Notes under the pieces: generated by a model
Told to the model about the DNA's origin: nothing
Seen by the model: the letters and a program-made list of their open reading frames with translations, nothing else
The model's database searches: none
Part shown: piece by piece, positions 30,978-39,414 of the stretch
Numbering within the stretch: the stretch's first letter is position 1
How the letters are laid out: each line of letters opens with the position of its first letter
Position numbers and translations under genes: made by a program
NCBI RefSeq assembly: GCF_030116705.1
Contig: NZ_JAOTIK010000001.1
Location: forward strand, 2,375,001 to 2,439,000
DNA: 64,000 bases
Direction: 5' to 3'
From: Streptomyces sp. ML-6
GTDB lineage: Bacteria > Actinomycetota > Actinomycetes > Streptomycetales > Streptomycetaceae

Positions 30978-31138
30978 CCGCACGGCCCGGTGCCGGGCGG
31001 CACGAGGGGGCAGACGTTATCGAGGAGGGCACCGGCGCCGGGGTTCCGGCCCGTGTGCGAAGCCGCGGCCCGGAACGACGGGGCGATGGTACTGAACCTG
31101 CCGGGCCCGTCCCGGCAGGAGGAGCGGAGAGGTGATCG

Positions 31139-32464
31139 ATGGGCGTCGCGGGCCCCTTCCCCGACTACGCGGCCAGGCCCCCCGTCCCGGTCCTGGACCG
31201 GGACGAGGCGGACCGTGCGCTGGCCCGGCTCGGCGCGGAGCACGAGGCGATCGAGACCTCGCTCCTGGCCCTGCAGGACCATGCGGGCCGCCGGCTCCTG
31301 GAGGGCGCCGAACTGAGCGGTGTCACCAGGGAGCGCTGGATCTCCACCGAACAGGCGATCACCCTGCTGTGGGGGTACTTCGACGCGTACACGGGGGCGC
31401 TCTCCCGGGCCCGCGAGGTGCGGGCCCGCCGTCGCCACCCCAACCGGGACGACCTGGTGGCCCTCACCGATCTGCTGCGCGGCCAGAGCGTCACCGTCGC
31501 GCACGCGGCGGCCCGCCCCGATCCGTCGATCGCCGGCCCGGCCAGGCTCTCCGAGCGGTTCACGCTGGAGGAGCTGGTCGCCCGGATGAACGAGCTGTAC
31601 GCCCGTTCGCTGGACATGGTCGTCGCCTCCGACTCCGTGTGGTCCGCGCTGCCCGCCCGGATAGACCTGCTCGCCGCCGAGTTGCACCGCACCCGTTCGC
31701 TGGCGCACTCCGTGGGGGTGCGGCCCGGTGAGCATCCGGCGGGCGACGAGCTGGAGGCGATCACCCAGGAGCTGGCCACGCTCCGGGTGCAGGTGGTCTC
31801 CGACCCGCTCGCGTTCTGGCTGTCGGGGCCGGGCAGCGCGGCGCCCGGCGGCGGCCGTCCCGACACGGCGCGCTACGACCGGGCGGCCCGGGCCCTGGAG
31901 GACGTGCGCCGCGAGATCGAGGCGGTGCTCGCGGTCCGGCAGGACGCCGAGCAGCGGCTGGTCCAGCTGCGCGACGTCCTCTCCCGCGCGGACCGCACCC
32001 TGGCCGAGGCCCGGACGGCGCGCGGCGAAGTGCTGGCGAAGATCGCCGCCACCGAGGTGCCCGCGGTCAGCGGCCCGCCGACCGCGCTCCAGGAGCGGCT
32101 GGTCGCCGCGTCGGAGTACCGCAGGCGCGCCCAGTGGCACCGGCTCTCGCCGCTGCTGGAGACGCTGGAGCGCGAGGCCGAGGAGGAGTTGTTGCGGGCC
32201 CGGGAGTCGCTGACCGCGGTCACCGCCCCGCTGGCCGTGCGGGCGGAGCTGCGCGGCAGACTCGACGCGTACAAGGCGAAGGTGGCCCGGCACGGGCTGG
32301 CCGAGGACCCGCTGCTGATCGAGCGGTACGACGCGGCGCGCCGGATGCTGTGGAGCGCGCCGTGCGATCTGCGGGTGGCCGGGCAGGCGGTGCTGCGCTA
32401 CCAGGAGGCGGCGGCCGAGCTGCTGTCCCAGGGCGGGACACCGGGATCGGAGGACCGGCGATGA
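31139..32464 (+). CDS. Helical coiled-coil protein of the PknG locus, function unknown
   Basis: This soluble 441-residue protein is predicted to be almost wholly alpha-helical, with long Arg/Glu/Ala heptad stretches (about 250-300, ALEDVRREIEAVLAVRQDAE, and 320-400). The ATG at 31139 lies 6 nt after GGAGAGG. There are no membrane segments, metal motifs or known catalytic motifs. It sits between the GlnH-like gene and pknG, and a 22-codon ORF overlaps its stop codon. It could be a scaffold linking the membrane sensor to the kinase; that is a guess from position. Confidence 0.85.
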   Translation: MGVAGPFPDYAARPPVPVLDRDEADRALARLGAEHEAIETSLLALQDHAGRRLLEGAELSGVTRERWISTEQAITLLWGYFDAYTGALSRAREVRARRRHPNRDDLVALTDLLRGQSVTVAHAAARPDPSIAGPARLSERFTLEELVARMNELYARSLDMVVASDSVWSALPARIDLLAAELHRTRSLAHSVGVRPGEHPAGDELEAITQELATLRVQVVSDPLAFWLSGPGSAAPGGGRPDTARYDRAARALEDVRREIEAVLAVRQDAEQRLVQLRDVLSRADRTLAEARTARGEVLAKIAATEVPAVSGPPTALQERLVAASEYRRRAQWHRLSPLLETLEREAEEELLRARESLTAVTAPLAVRAELRGRLDAYKAKVARHGLAEDPLLIERYDAARRMLWSAPCDLRVAGQAVLRYQEAAAELLSQGGTPGSEDRR

Positions 32465-32529
32465 ACGCTGGTGTGCACAGGACGCAGGAGCCGTCGCGGC
32501 GGCGGGGCGAGCAGGGGGACCGACGATGA
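32461..32529 (+). CDS. 22-residue coupling ORF before pknG
   Basis: This short ORF starts at an ATG overlapping the preceding stop codon (ATGA), has GGAGG 7 nt upstream, and ends with a TGA that overlaps the pknG start (ATGA at 32526-32529). The peptide is strongly charged, ending SRRRGEQGDRR, with no known similarity. The double ATGA arrangement suggests it carries ribosomes into pknG, as a coupling leader. It could still be chance, because pknG has its own AGGGGG 7 nt upstream. Confidence 0.45.
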   Translation: MNAGVHRTQEPSRRRGEQGDRR

Positions 32530-35074
32530 GTACGAAGTGCCAGCGCCCCGCGTGCGAGGGCAGTTACGAGGACATGGGCGGCGGTGAGCTGTACTGCGAC
32601 ACCTGCGGTCTGGCCCCGGTCGTCTCGCCCGACGGGATGGTGAGTTCGCCGGCCACCGGGATCACGCACGGTTCCGGTTCGCGGTCCTCGTCCGCGGCGT
32701 CCTCGCGGTCCTCCCGCTCGTCCCGTTCGTCGTCCTCGCGGCGTTCGGTGTCGGGGCGGCTCTCGCACGGGCTGTCCGGCAGCGGCACGTCCCCGTCGGT
32801 GTCGGTGCGCGCCTCCGGCGCGTCGTCGGGCGCGTCCTCCCGGGGCCGGCTGGGCGTGGGCCTGGTCGAGGTGCCGGACGTGCCGCGCCCCGACCCGCGC
32901 TCCGCGGTGATGGAGAACCCGGAGGTGCCGGAACGGAAGCGGTTCTGCTCGCGCTCCGACTGCGGGGCGCCGGTGGGCCGGTTCCGCGGCGACCGGGTGG
33001 GGCGTACGGAGGGGTTCTGCACCAAGTGCGGCCATCCGTACTCCTTCGTGCCCAAGCTCCGTGCGGGCGACATCGTGCACGGCCAGTACGAGGTGGCGGG
33101 CTGTCTGGCGCACGGCGGGCTCGGCTGGGTCTACCTCGCGGTGGACCGCGCGGTGTCCGACCGCTGGGTGGTGCTCAAGGGCCTGCTCGACACCGGTGAC
33201 CAGGACGCCATGGAGGTCGCGATCTCCGAGCGCCGCTTCCTCGCCGAGATCGAGCACTCCAACATCGTCCGGATCTACAACTTCGTCGAGCACCTCGACC
33301 AGCGCACCGGTTCGCTCGACGGCTACATCGTGATGGAGTACGTCGGCGGCAAGTCGCTCAAGGACATCGCGAACGAGCGCCGCACCGCCGCCGGGAAGCG
33401 CGACCCGCTGCCGGTCGAGCAGGCGTGCGCGTACGGCATCGAGGCGCTGGAGGCGCTCGGCCACCTGCACAGCCGCAACCTGCTGTACTGCGACTTCAAG
33501 GTCGACAACGCGATCCAGACCGAGGACCAGCTGAAGCTGATCGACATGGGCGCGGTGCGCAGGATGGACGACGAGGAGTCGGCCATCTACGGCACGGTGG
33601 GGTACCAGGCGCCGGAGGTCGCGGAGGTCGGCCCGTCGGTCGCCTCCGACCTGTACACGGTCGCCCGGACGCTCGCGGTGCTCAGCTTCGACTTCCAGGG
33701 CTACACCAGTGTCTTCGTGGACTCGTTGCCGGAGCCGGAGAACATCGAGGTGTTCCGGACCTACGAGTCGTTCCACCGGCTGCTGGTGCGGGCCACCGAC
33801 CCGGATCCGGCGCGGCGGTTCGCCTCGGCGGCGGAGATGGCGGAGCAGCTGACGGGTGTGCTGCGCGAGGTGGTGGCGTTGCAGTCGGGGCGCCCGCGCC
33901 CGGCGCTGTCGACGCTGTTCGGCACAGAAGTGCGGGTCACGGACACGCAGTTGTTCCCCGAGCAGACGGAAGACGTGTCGCGGCTCGGCGCCCGGCCCGC
34001 CGCCCTCGCGCGCTCCGGCCGGGGCGCGGCGCAGCTGCCGCCCGCCGGGCCGTCGGCCGGCGGCGCACCGGCCGCGATTCCGTCCCCCGGAACCCGGCTG
34101 CCGCGGCTCCCGGCGCGGCGCCGGCGCACACCCCGGACGGCTCCCTCACGGCCGGGCTCGACGTGCGGTCCGCCTCGCTGGCACTGCCCGTGCCCCGGGT
34201 CGACGCGAGCGACCCCAACGCGGGTTTCCTCGCCGGTCTGCTGGCCACCGCCCCCGCCGACCTGATCGGTGCGCTGCGGTCCGTGCCCGCGGCCTCGCTG
34301 GAGACCCGGCTGCGCGAACTGCGCGCCCGTCTGGAGCTGGGTGAACTCGACTCGGCGGGGCGGATGCTGGCGGAGCTGGAGAGACAGCACCCGGACGACT
34401 GGCGGGTCGTGTGGTACCGCGGCGTCACCTCGCTGGTGACCGGTGACCACGGGAACGCGGCGCTCTCCTTCGACGCGGTGTACGACGCGTTCCCCGGCGA
34501 GCCGGCGCCCAAGCTGGCGCTGGGGGTCTGTGCGGAGGTCCTGGGCCAGCTGGACAACGCCGCCGAGTACTACCGGCTGGTGTGGACGGCCGACCCGGGC
34601 TTCGTGAGCGCGGCGTTCGGCCTGGCGCGGGTGCGGCTCGCCGCCGGGAACCGGACCGGGGCCGTCGAGGCGCTGGAGTCCGTGCCGGAGGCGTCGATCC
34701 ACTGCACGGCCGCCCGGGTCGCCGCGGTGCGCGCCCGGTTGCGCGGCCGGTCCCCGGACGAACCGCTGCTCGCCGACCTGACGGCCGCGGCGGACCAGGT
34801 GTCGGGGCTGGCCGGGCTCGGTCTGGACGCGATGCGCCGGGAGCAGTTGACGGTCGAGGTCCTGGGCACGGCGCTGGACTGGGTGCTCTCCGGCGGCCCC
34901 GCCGCCCGGGGGGCCGGGCCGGGGACACTGCTCGGCAGTGAACTGGACGAGCGCGGCCTGCGTTTCGGGCTGGAACGCTCGTACCGGATGCTCGCCCGGC
35001 TCGCGGAGCCCGGCGACGAGAGGATCGAACTGGTGGAACGGGCCAACCGTTTCCGCCCCCGGACGTGGGTGTGA
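32526..35074 (+). CDS. pknG: PknG-type serine/threonine kinase (frameshift in this sequence)
   Basis: This soluble PknG-like kinase is about 849 residues when the frames are joined. Two zinc-binding modules come first: Cys5/10/24/27, then a rubredoxin-like set Cys141/146/165/168 followed by GHPYSFVPKL as in mycobacterial PknG. The kinase domain has the Gly loop near 195-203, Lys218, catalytic Asp323 in YCDFKVDN and DMG in place of DFG at 340-342. The C-terminal TPR domain (WRVVWYRGV, FPGEPAPKLALGV, SAAFGLARVR) is encoded in the -1 frame. The first frame stops at 34265 in unrelated arginine-rich sequence; the second runs to 35074. The switch lies in the linker, most simply at the C5 run 34084-34088. 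It may be an assembly or natural deletion, or slippage on CCC. In relatives PknG phosphorylates GarA. Confidence 0.85.
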
Positions 35075-35076
35075 AA

Positions 35077-36408
35077 ATGTCGCAGAAGCCCCAGCCCCAG
35101 AAGCCCCAGGAGACGGCCCTGGCACCGTGCCCCGGCTGCACCGAGCCGGTGGAGCCGGGGGACCTGTTCTGCGGTGCGTGCGGGTACGACCTGTCGGCCG
35201 TCTCCGCCGCCCCGTCGGACCACCCGACGGTCGCCCTGGCCGTACCGGTGACGGAGAACGGTGCGGCGGACGGCGGTGCGCCGGGGAACGGTGCGGCCGG
35301 TGCGGCCAGTGCGTCCGGTGCGGGCACCCAGGAGGCCCCGGACGCCCCGGAGGCCCGTCCCGCCGGGTCCCCGGCCGATTCGGGCGACTTCGAGCTGGCC
35401 GCCCCCGCGCCCGCCCCGGTCGCCGGTGCGCCCGATCCCCGTACCGTCGTCGCGGGCCCGGTGCCCGCGCCGGCGGCCGGGGGCCGGCTGTGCGTGGCCT
35501 GCCGGGTCGGCGGGGTCGACGCCGACGGATACTGCGAGAACTGCGGCCACGCCCAGCCCCGCGAGCGCGACCACATGGAGCAGGAGCTCGGTTCGGTGGC
35601 CGCCGTCAGCGACCGGGGGCTCCGCCACCACCGCAACGAGGACTCGTTCGCGATCTCGACCACCGCCCTGCCCGACGGCTCGCCCGCCGTCGTCGCGATC
35701 GTCTGCGACGGCGTCTCGTCGGCCAGCCGCCCCGACGAGGCGTCGGCCGCCGCGGCGAGCGCCGCCAACGAGGCGCTCCTGGAGTCGCTGCCGCGCGGCG
35801 TCCACCCGCAGCAGGCGATGCACGAGGCGATCGTCGCGGCCGCCGAGGCGGTCAACGCCCTGGCCCAGCAGCCGGTTCGGGAGCAGGGGCAGCACCGCCA
35901 CCAGAACGCCCCGGCGTGCACCCTGGTCGGCGCGGTCGTGGTGGGCGAGCTGCTGATCGTCGGCTGGATCGGCGACAGCCGCGCCTACTGGGTGCCGGAC
36001 GACCGCTCCCACCGGGCGGCCCGGCTGACCGAGGACGACTCCTGGGCCGCGCAGATGGTGGCGGCCGGCCTGATGAACGAGGCCGAGGCGTACGCGGACG
36101 AGCGCGCCCACGCCATCACGGGGTGGCTCGGCGCCGACGCGTACGAACTGGAGCCGCACACCGCGGCGTTCAAGCCCGACCGGTCCGGCCTCGTGGTGGT
36201 GTGCACGGACGGCCTGTGGAACTACGCGGAGTCAGCCGACGAGATGTCCGCGGCGGTGCCGGCCGACGCGGGACGGCGTCCGCTGCACGGCGCCCAGGTG
36301 CTGGTCGGCCACGCCCTCGACGGCGGGGGCCACGACAACGTAACAGTGGCTCTGCTGCCGTTCGCCGTACGGCCCCGAGGGGCAGGATCGGCCTGCGACA
36401 CCACATGA
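35077..36408 (+). CDS. PP2C-type Ser/Thr phosphatase with N-terminal zinc ribbons
   Basis: This 443-residue protein starts at ATG 35077, 2 nt after pknG; GTG 35071, overlapping the pknG stop, is an alternative. A zinc ribbon near the N-terminus (CPGC...FCGACG) and a second at about 140-160 (CVACRVGG...YCENCG) flank a Pro/Ala-rich linker. The C-terminal PP2C domain shows its metal-binding motifs: HHRNEDS, VCDGVSS, GDSRAYW and GHDNVTV. It is the natural counterpart of the adjacent kinase, reversing phosphorylation of shared substrates. It lacks membrane segments and is probably cytoplasmic. Confidence 0.9.
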   Translation: MSQKPQPQKPQETALAPCPGCTEPVEPGDLFCGACGYDLSAVSAAPSDHPTVALAVPVTENGAADGGAPGNGAAGAASASGAGTQEAPDAPEARPAGSPADSGDFELAAPAPAPVAGAPDPRTVVAGPVPAPAAGGRLCVACRVGGVDADGYCENCGHAQPRERDHMEQELGSVAAVSDRGLRHHRNEDSFAISTTALPDGSPAVVAIVCDGVSSASRPDEASAAAASAANEALLESLPRGVHPQQAMHEAIVAAAEAVNALAQQPVREQGQHRHQNAPACTLVGAVVVGELLIVGWIGDSRAYWVPDDRSHRAARLTEDDSWAAQMVAAGLMNEAEAYADERAHAITGWLGADAYELEPHTAAFKPDRSGLVVVCTDGLWNYAESADEMSAAVPADAGRRPLHGAQVLVGHALDGGGHDNVTVALLPFAVRPRGAGSACDTT

Positions 36409-36420
36409 GCCCTGTTCCGT

Positions 36421-36474
36421 AACTCTTGATTCCGGTTCAACTCTTGATTTCGGTTCAACTCCTGACTCCGATTC
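36421..36474. repeat. Three tandem 18-bp repeats upstream of the VWA gene
   Basis: AACTCTTGATTCCGGTTC, AACTCTTGATTTCGGTTC and AACTCCTGACTCCGATTC lie head to tail. The copies differ at 1 to 4 positions. They are AT-richer than the surroundings and lie between the phosphatase stop and the VWA gene, a place suited to regulator binding or a promoter. Confidence 0.85.
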
Positions 36475-36564
36475 CGCCCGTCCCTTGCCCCACCGACGTT
36501 TCCGCCCGTTTTCCCTCTCCCAGCCGTCCTCATCCGATGCCTGGAGTACCGAGGAGCCGAACAG

Positions 36565-37923
36565 ATGGCCAACTTCTCCAAGTCGAACGTGCCGCAGTTC
36601 TCCGTCGAGGTGTACCAGAACGAATATCTGCCGGAGGGCGGTCGTGAGGTCAACGCGATCGTCACGGTGACCTCGACCGGGGGCGGCACCACCGGCGGGG
36701 TCCCGCTGTCCGGTGGCGCCATTCCGTCCCCGCGCGTTCCGGGGCAGCCCTCGGGCGCCGCCGTGGTGATCATGGTCGACTGCTCGGGGTCGATGGACTA
36801 CCCGCCGACGAAGATGCGCAACGCCCGCGACGCGACGGCCGCGGCCATCGACACCCTGCGCGACGGCACCTCGTTCGCGGTGATCGGCGGGACGCACGTC
36901 GCCAAGGAGGTCTACCCGGGCAACGGGAGGCTCGCCGTGGCCGACGCGCGGACCCGGGAGCAGGCGAAGGGGGCGCTGCGCGCGCTCAGCGCCGGCGGCG
37001 GCACGGCGATCGGCACCTGGCTGAAGCTGGCCGACCGGCTGCTCGGCGCGGCCGACGTGGCCATCCGGCACGGCATCCTGCTCACCGACGGCCGCAACGA
37101 GCACGAGTCGCCGCAGGACCTGCGGGCCGCGCTCGACGCCTGCGCGGGCCGCTTCACCTGTGACGCCCGCGGGGTCGGCACCGACTGGGAGGTGAAAGAG
37201 GTCAAGTCCATCGCCTCCGCGCTGCTCGGCACGGCCGACATCGTCGCCGACCCGGCGGGGCTGGCCGCGGACTTCACGCAGATGATGGAGAACGCGATGG
37301 GCAAGGAGGTCGCGGACGTCGCGCTGCGCCTGTGGACGCCCGTCGGGGTCGAGATCCAGTTCGTGAAGCAGGTCGCACCGGCGGTCGTCGACCTGACCGA
37401 CCGGCGCACCGAGGCGGGCCCCCGCGCCGGGGACTACCCCACGGGTTCCTGGGGCGACGAGTCCCGCGACTACCACGTGTGCGTACGGGTGCCCCAGGCC
37501 GGGATCGGACAGGAGATGCTGGCCTCCCGGGTCTCGCTGGTCCTTCCCGACCCGTCGGGCGGGGTGCCGCAGACGCTCTCCCAGGGCCTGGTCCGGGCGG
37601 TGTGGACCGAGGACATGGCGGCGTCCACCTCGATCAATCCGCAGGTCGCGCACTACACGGGCCAGGCGGAACTGGCCCAGGTCATCCAGCAGGGACTCGA
37701 CGCCCGCAAGTCGGGCGACTACGACGGCGCGACGGCGAAACTCGGCCGCGCGGTGCAGCTGGCGTCGGCCTCCGGCAACGAGGACACTGCGAAACTGCTT
37801 TCGAAGGTGGTGGACGTCGTGGACGCCGCGACCGGTACTGTGCGACTGAAGGCAAAGGTCGCGGATGCCGACGAGATGACCCTCGAAACGCGCTCGACCA
37901 AGACCGTCCGCGTCAAGAAGTAG
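36565..37923 (+). CDS. von Willebrand factor A domain protein
   Basis: This 452-residue cytoplasmic protein has a VWA domain at about residues 65-250. The MIDAS motif is intact: Asp72, Ser74 and Ser76 in DCSGSMD, with GGGTAIG and LLTDGRNEH matching the other metal-site loops. The C-terminal half is a beta domain followed by a helical segment (VIQQGLDARKSGDYDGATAKLGRAVQLA) that resembles a TPR-like hairpin. It follows kinase and phosphatase genes and precedes the FHA gene. VWA proteins often mediate metal-dependent protein contacts; the partner is unknown. Three 18-bp repeats lie upstream. Confidence 0.92.
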   Translation: MANFSKSNVPQFSVEVYQNEYLPEGGREVNAIVTVTSTGGGTTGGVPLSGGAIPSPRVPGQPSGAAVVIMVDCSGSMDYPPTKMRNARDATAAAIDTLRDGTSFAVIGGTHVAKEVYPGNGRLAVADARTREQAKGALRALSAGGGTAIGTWLKLADRLLGAADVAIRHGILLTDGRNEHESPQDLRAALDACAGRFTCDARGVGTDWEVKEVKSIASALLGTADIVADPAGLAADFTQMMENAMGKEVADVALRLWTPVGVEIQFVKQVAPAVVDLTDRRTEAGPRAGDYPTGSWGDESRDYHVCVRVPQAGIGQEMLASRVSLVLPDPSGGVPQTLSQGLVRAVWTEDMAASTSINPQVAHYTGQAELAQVIQQGLDARKSGDYDGATAKLGRAVQLASASGNEDTAKLLSKVVDVVDAATGTVRLKAKVADADEMTLETRSTKTVRVKK

Positions 37924-38002
37924 GCGCGGGGACAACCGCACAGCCATACGACCGAGCCGCCCGGCCGGAGCGATCCGCCGGGTGGCTAAGAGCAAGGAAT
38001 AC

Positions 38003-38020
38003 GCCGGCCCCGGGGCCGGC
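38003..38020. repeat. 18-bp perfect palindrome before the FHA gene
   Basis: GCCGGCCCCGGGGCCGGC is a perfect 18-bp palindrome, followed at once by the AAGGAGAGGGGG ribosome-binding region. It could fold in mRNA or be a protein site. Confidence 0.5.
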
Positions 38021-38043
38021 CAAGGAGAGGGGGAAGCGCCGAC

Positions 38044-39330
38044 ATGCCGACCTGCCCGAACGGACACCAGTCGGGTTCCGACGACTGGTGCGAGGTCTGC
38101 GGCCACCGCATGACCGGCGCGCCCTCCGGCGCGCCCGCGGGCGCGGTGCCCCCGCCGCCGCCTCCGCCGCCCGCCCCCGGTTACGGCTTCCCTCCCCCGG
38201 GGTCCGGTTCCGACGCGACCCAGCAGGCGGAGCTCTGCCCGCAGTGCCGCACGCCCCGTGAGGCGATGGCGCCGTTCTGCGAGGAGTGCCGCTGGAACTT
38301 CCTCACGAACACCGCGACGTCGTACACGCCGCTGGCCCCGCAGGGCGTCACCGGCCCGCCGCCGGGTCTCAACCTGCCGCCCGGCTTCCAGGCGCAGCAG
38401 CCGCCCGGGCCCCCGCAGCAGCACGATCCGTTCCCGGGTTCGCGGCCCTCGCAGATGAACCGTCCGGCCGAGCCGCTGTCCGAGCAGAGCGGTCCCCCCG
38501 GTGCCCCGGCGCCGGGCCCGGGTCCGCAGTCGTCCCCGCCGCCCGGCCCCGGTCCGCAGTCGCCGTCCCCGGCGGGCCCCGGCCCCCAGTCGTCCCCGCC
38601 GCCTCCGGGCCCCGGTCCGCAGTCGCCCCTGCCTCCGCAGCCGTTCCAGCAGCAGGGTCCGCCGCCTCCGCCGCCCTTCCAGCAGGGCCCGCCGCCCCCG
38701 CCGTTCCAGCAGTCCTCGCCGTCGTTCCAGCAGCAGTCGGCGCCGCCCGGCTTCGACCGGCCCGGTCCGTCGGCCCCTCCGGTGCCCGCCCCGCCGCAGA
38801 CGCCGGAGAAGAGCGACGACGACTGGATGCTGTCGCCGCCGTCCCGGCCCCAGGGCCCGCAGCAGCCGCCCGCGCCGCAGCAGGAGCAGTCGCCGTTCCC
38901 GGGCGCCGACCAGGACCGGCCGTCCGCGAGCTGGACCGCGGTCATCGCCCCGGACCGTGAGTACTTCCTGGCGATGATGCAGCGCAGCGGCCCCGAGGCG
39001 AGCGGGCTGAACCTGCCCGCGTACTCCCCGGAGCAGCAGCTTCCGCTGTCCGGCAAACAGGTCACCGTGGGCCGCCGCCGGCACAGCACCGGCGAGTCCC
39101 CCGACATCGACCTGTCCGTGCCGCCGGAGGACCCGGGCGTCTCGCACCAGCACGCGGTGCTGGTGCAGCAGCCCGACGGCGGCTGGGCCGTGGTCGACCA
39201 GAACTCCACCAACGGCACCACGCTCAACGGCGCCGAGGACCCGATCCAGCCCTATGTCCCCGTCCCGCTCAAGGACGGCGACCGGGTGCACATCGGGGCG
39301 TGGACGACGATCACGATCCGCCGGGACTGA
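38044..39330 (+). CDS. Zinc-ribbon, proline-rich, FHA domain protein (GarA-like candidate)
   Basis: This 428-residue protein has three parts. The first is two zinc ribbons (CPNGHQSGSDDWCEVCG at about 4-20, CPQC...FCEEC at about 65-85). The second is a long disordered linker rich in PPG, PQS and PFQQ (about 100-290). The third is a C-terminal FHA domain (VTVGRRRH, SHQHAVL, NSTNGTTLNG, DGDRVHIG). FHA domains bind phosphothreonine. Its place at the end of a PknG/PP2C locus makes it a candidate partner, in the role GarA plays in mycobacteria, but it lacks the short GarA layout with an N-terminal ETTS/ETTST phosphorylation motif. AAGGAGAGGGGG precedes the ATG. Confidence 0.92.
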   Translation: MPTCPNGHQSGSDDWCEVCGHRMTGAPSGAPAGAVPPPPPPPPAPGYGFPPPGSGSDATQQAELCPQCRTPREAMAPFCEECRWNFLTNTATSYTPLAPQGVTGPPPGLNLPPGFQAQQPPGPPQQHDPFPGSRPSQMNRPAEPLSEQSGPPGAPAPGPGPQSSPPPGPGPQSPSPAGPGPQSSPPPPGPGPQSPLPPQPFQQQGPPPPPPFQQGPPPPPFQQSSPSFQQQSAPPGFDRPGPSAPPVPAPPQTPEKSDDDWMLSPPSRPQGPQQPPAPQQEQSPFPGADQDRPSASWTAVIAPDREYFLAMMQRSGPEASGLNLPAYSPEQQLPLSGKQVTVGRRRHSTGESPDIDLSVPPEDPGVSHQHAVLVQQPDGGWAVVDQNSTNGTTLNGAEDPIQPYVPVPLKDGDRVHIGAWTTITIRRD

Positions 39331-39399
39331 TCCGTCCCGCCGGTCCCGGGGACCGGTCCCGTCGCACGTCGGGGCCGGTCCCGTCATGAGGCATGAGGT

Positions 39400-39413
39400 G
39401 GGGGCCGGCCCCC
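39400..39413. terminator. GC palindrome between convergent genes
   Basis: GGGGGCCGGCCCCC is a perfect palindrome without a loop, in the 84-base gap between the convergent FHA and methyltransferase genes. It may contribute to termination but is not a classic hairpin. Confidence 0.35.
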
Positions 39414-39414
39414 G

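Noticed and set aside
34090..34265. Alternative C-terminus of the PknG kinase in its first frame
   Set aside because: The Arg/Pro/Thr-rich tail after 34090 has no similarity to PknG, while the -1 frame carries the conserved TPR domain. The tail is taken as the result of the frameshift.
38497..38760. CCG/CAG-rich repetitive DNA
   Set aside because: The repetition is explained by the Pro/Gln/Gly linker of the FHA protein and has no fixed period, so it is not listed as a separate repeat element.
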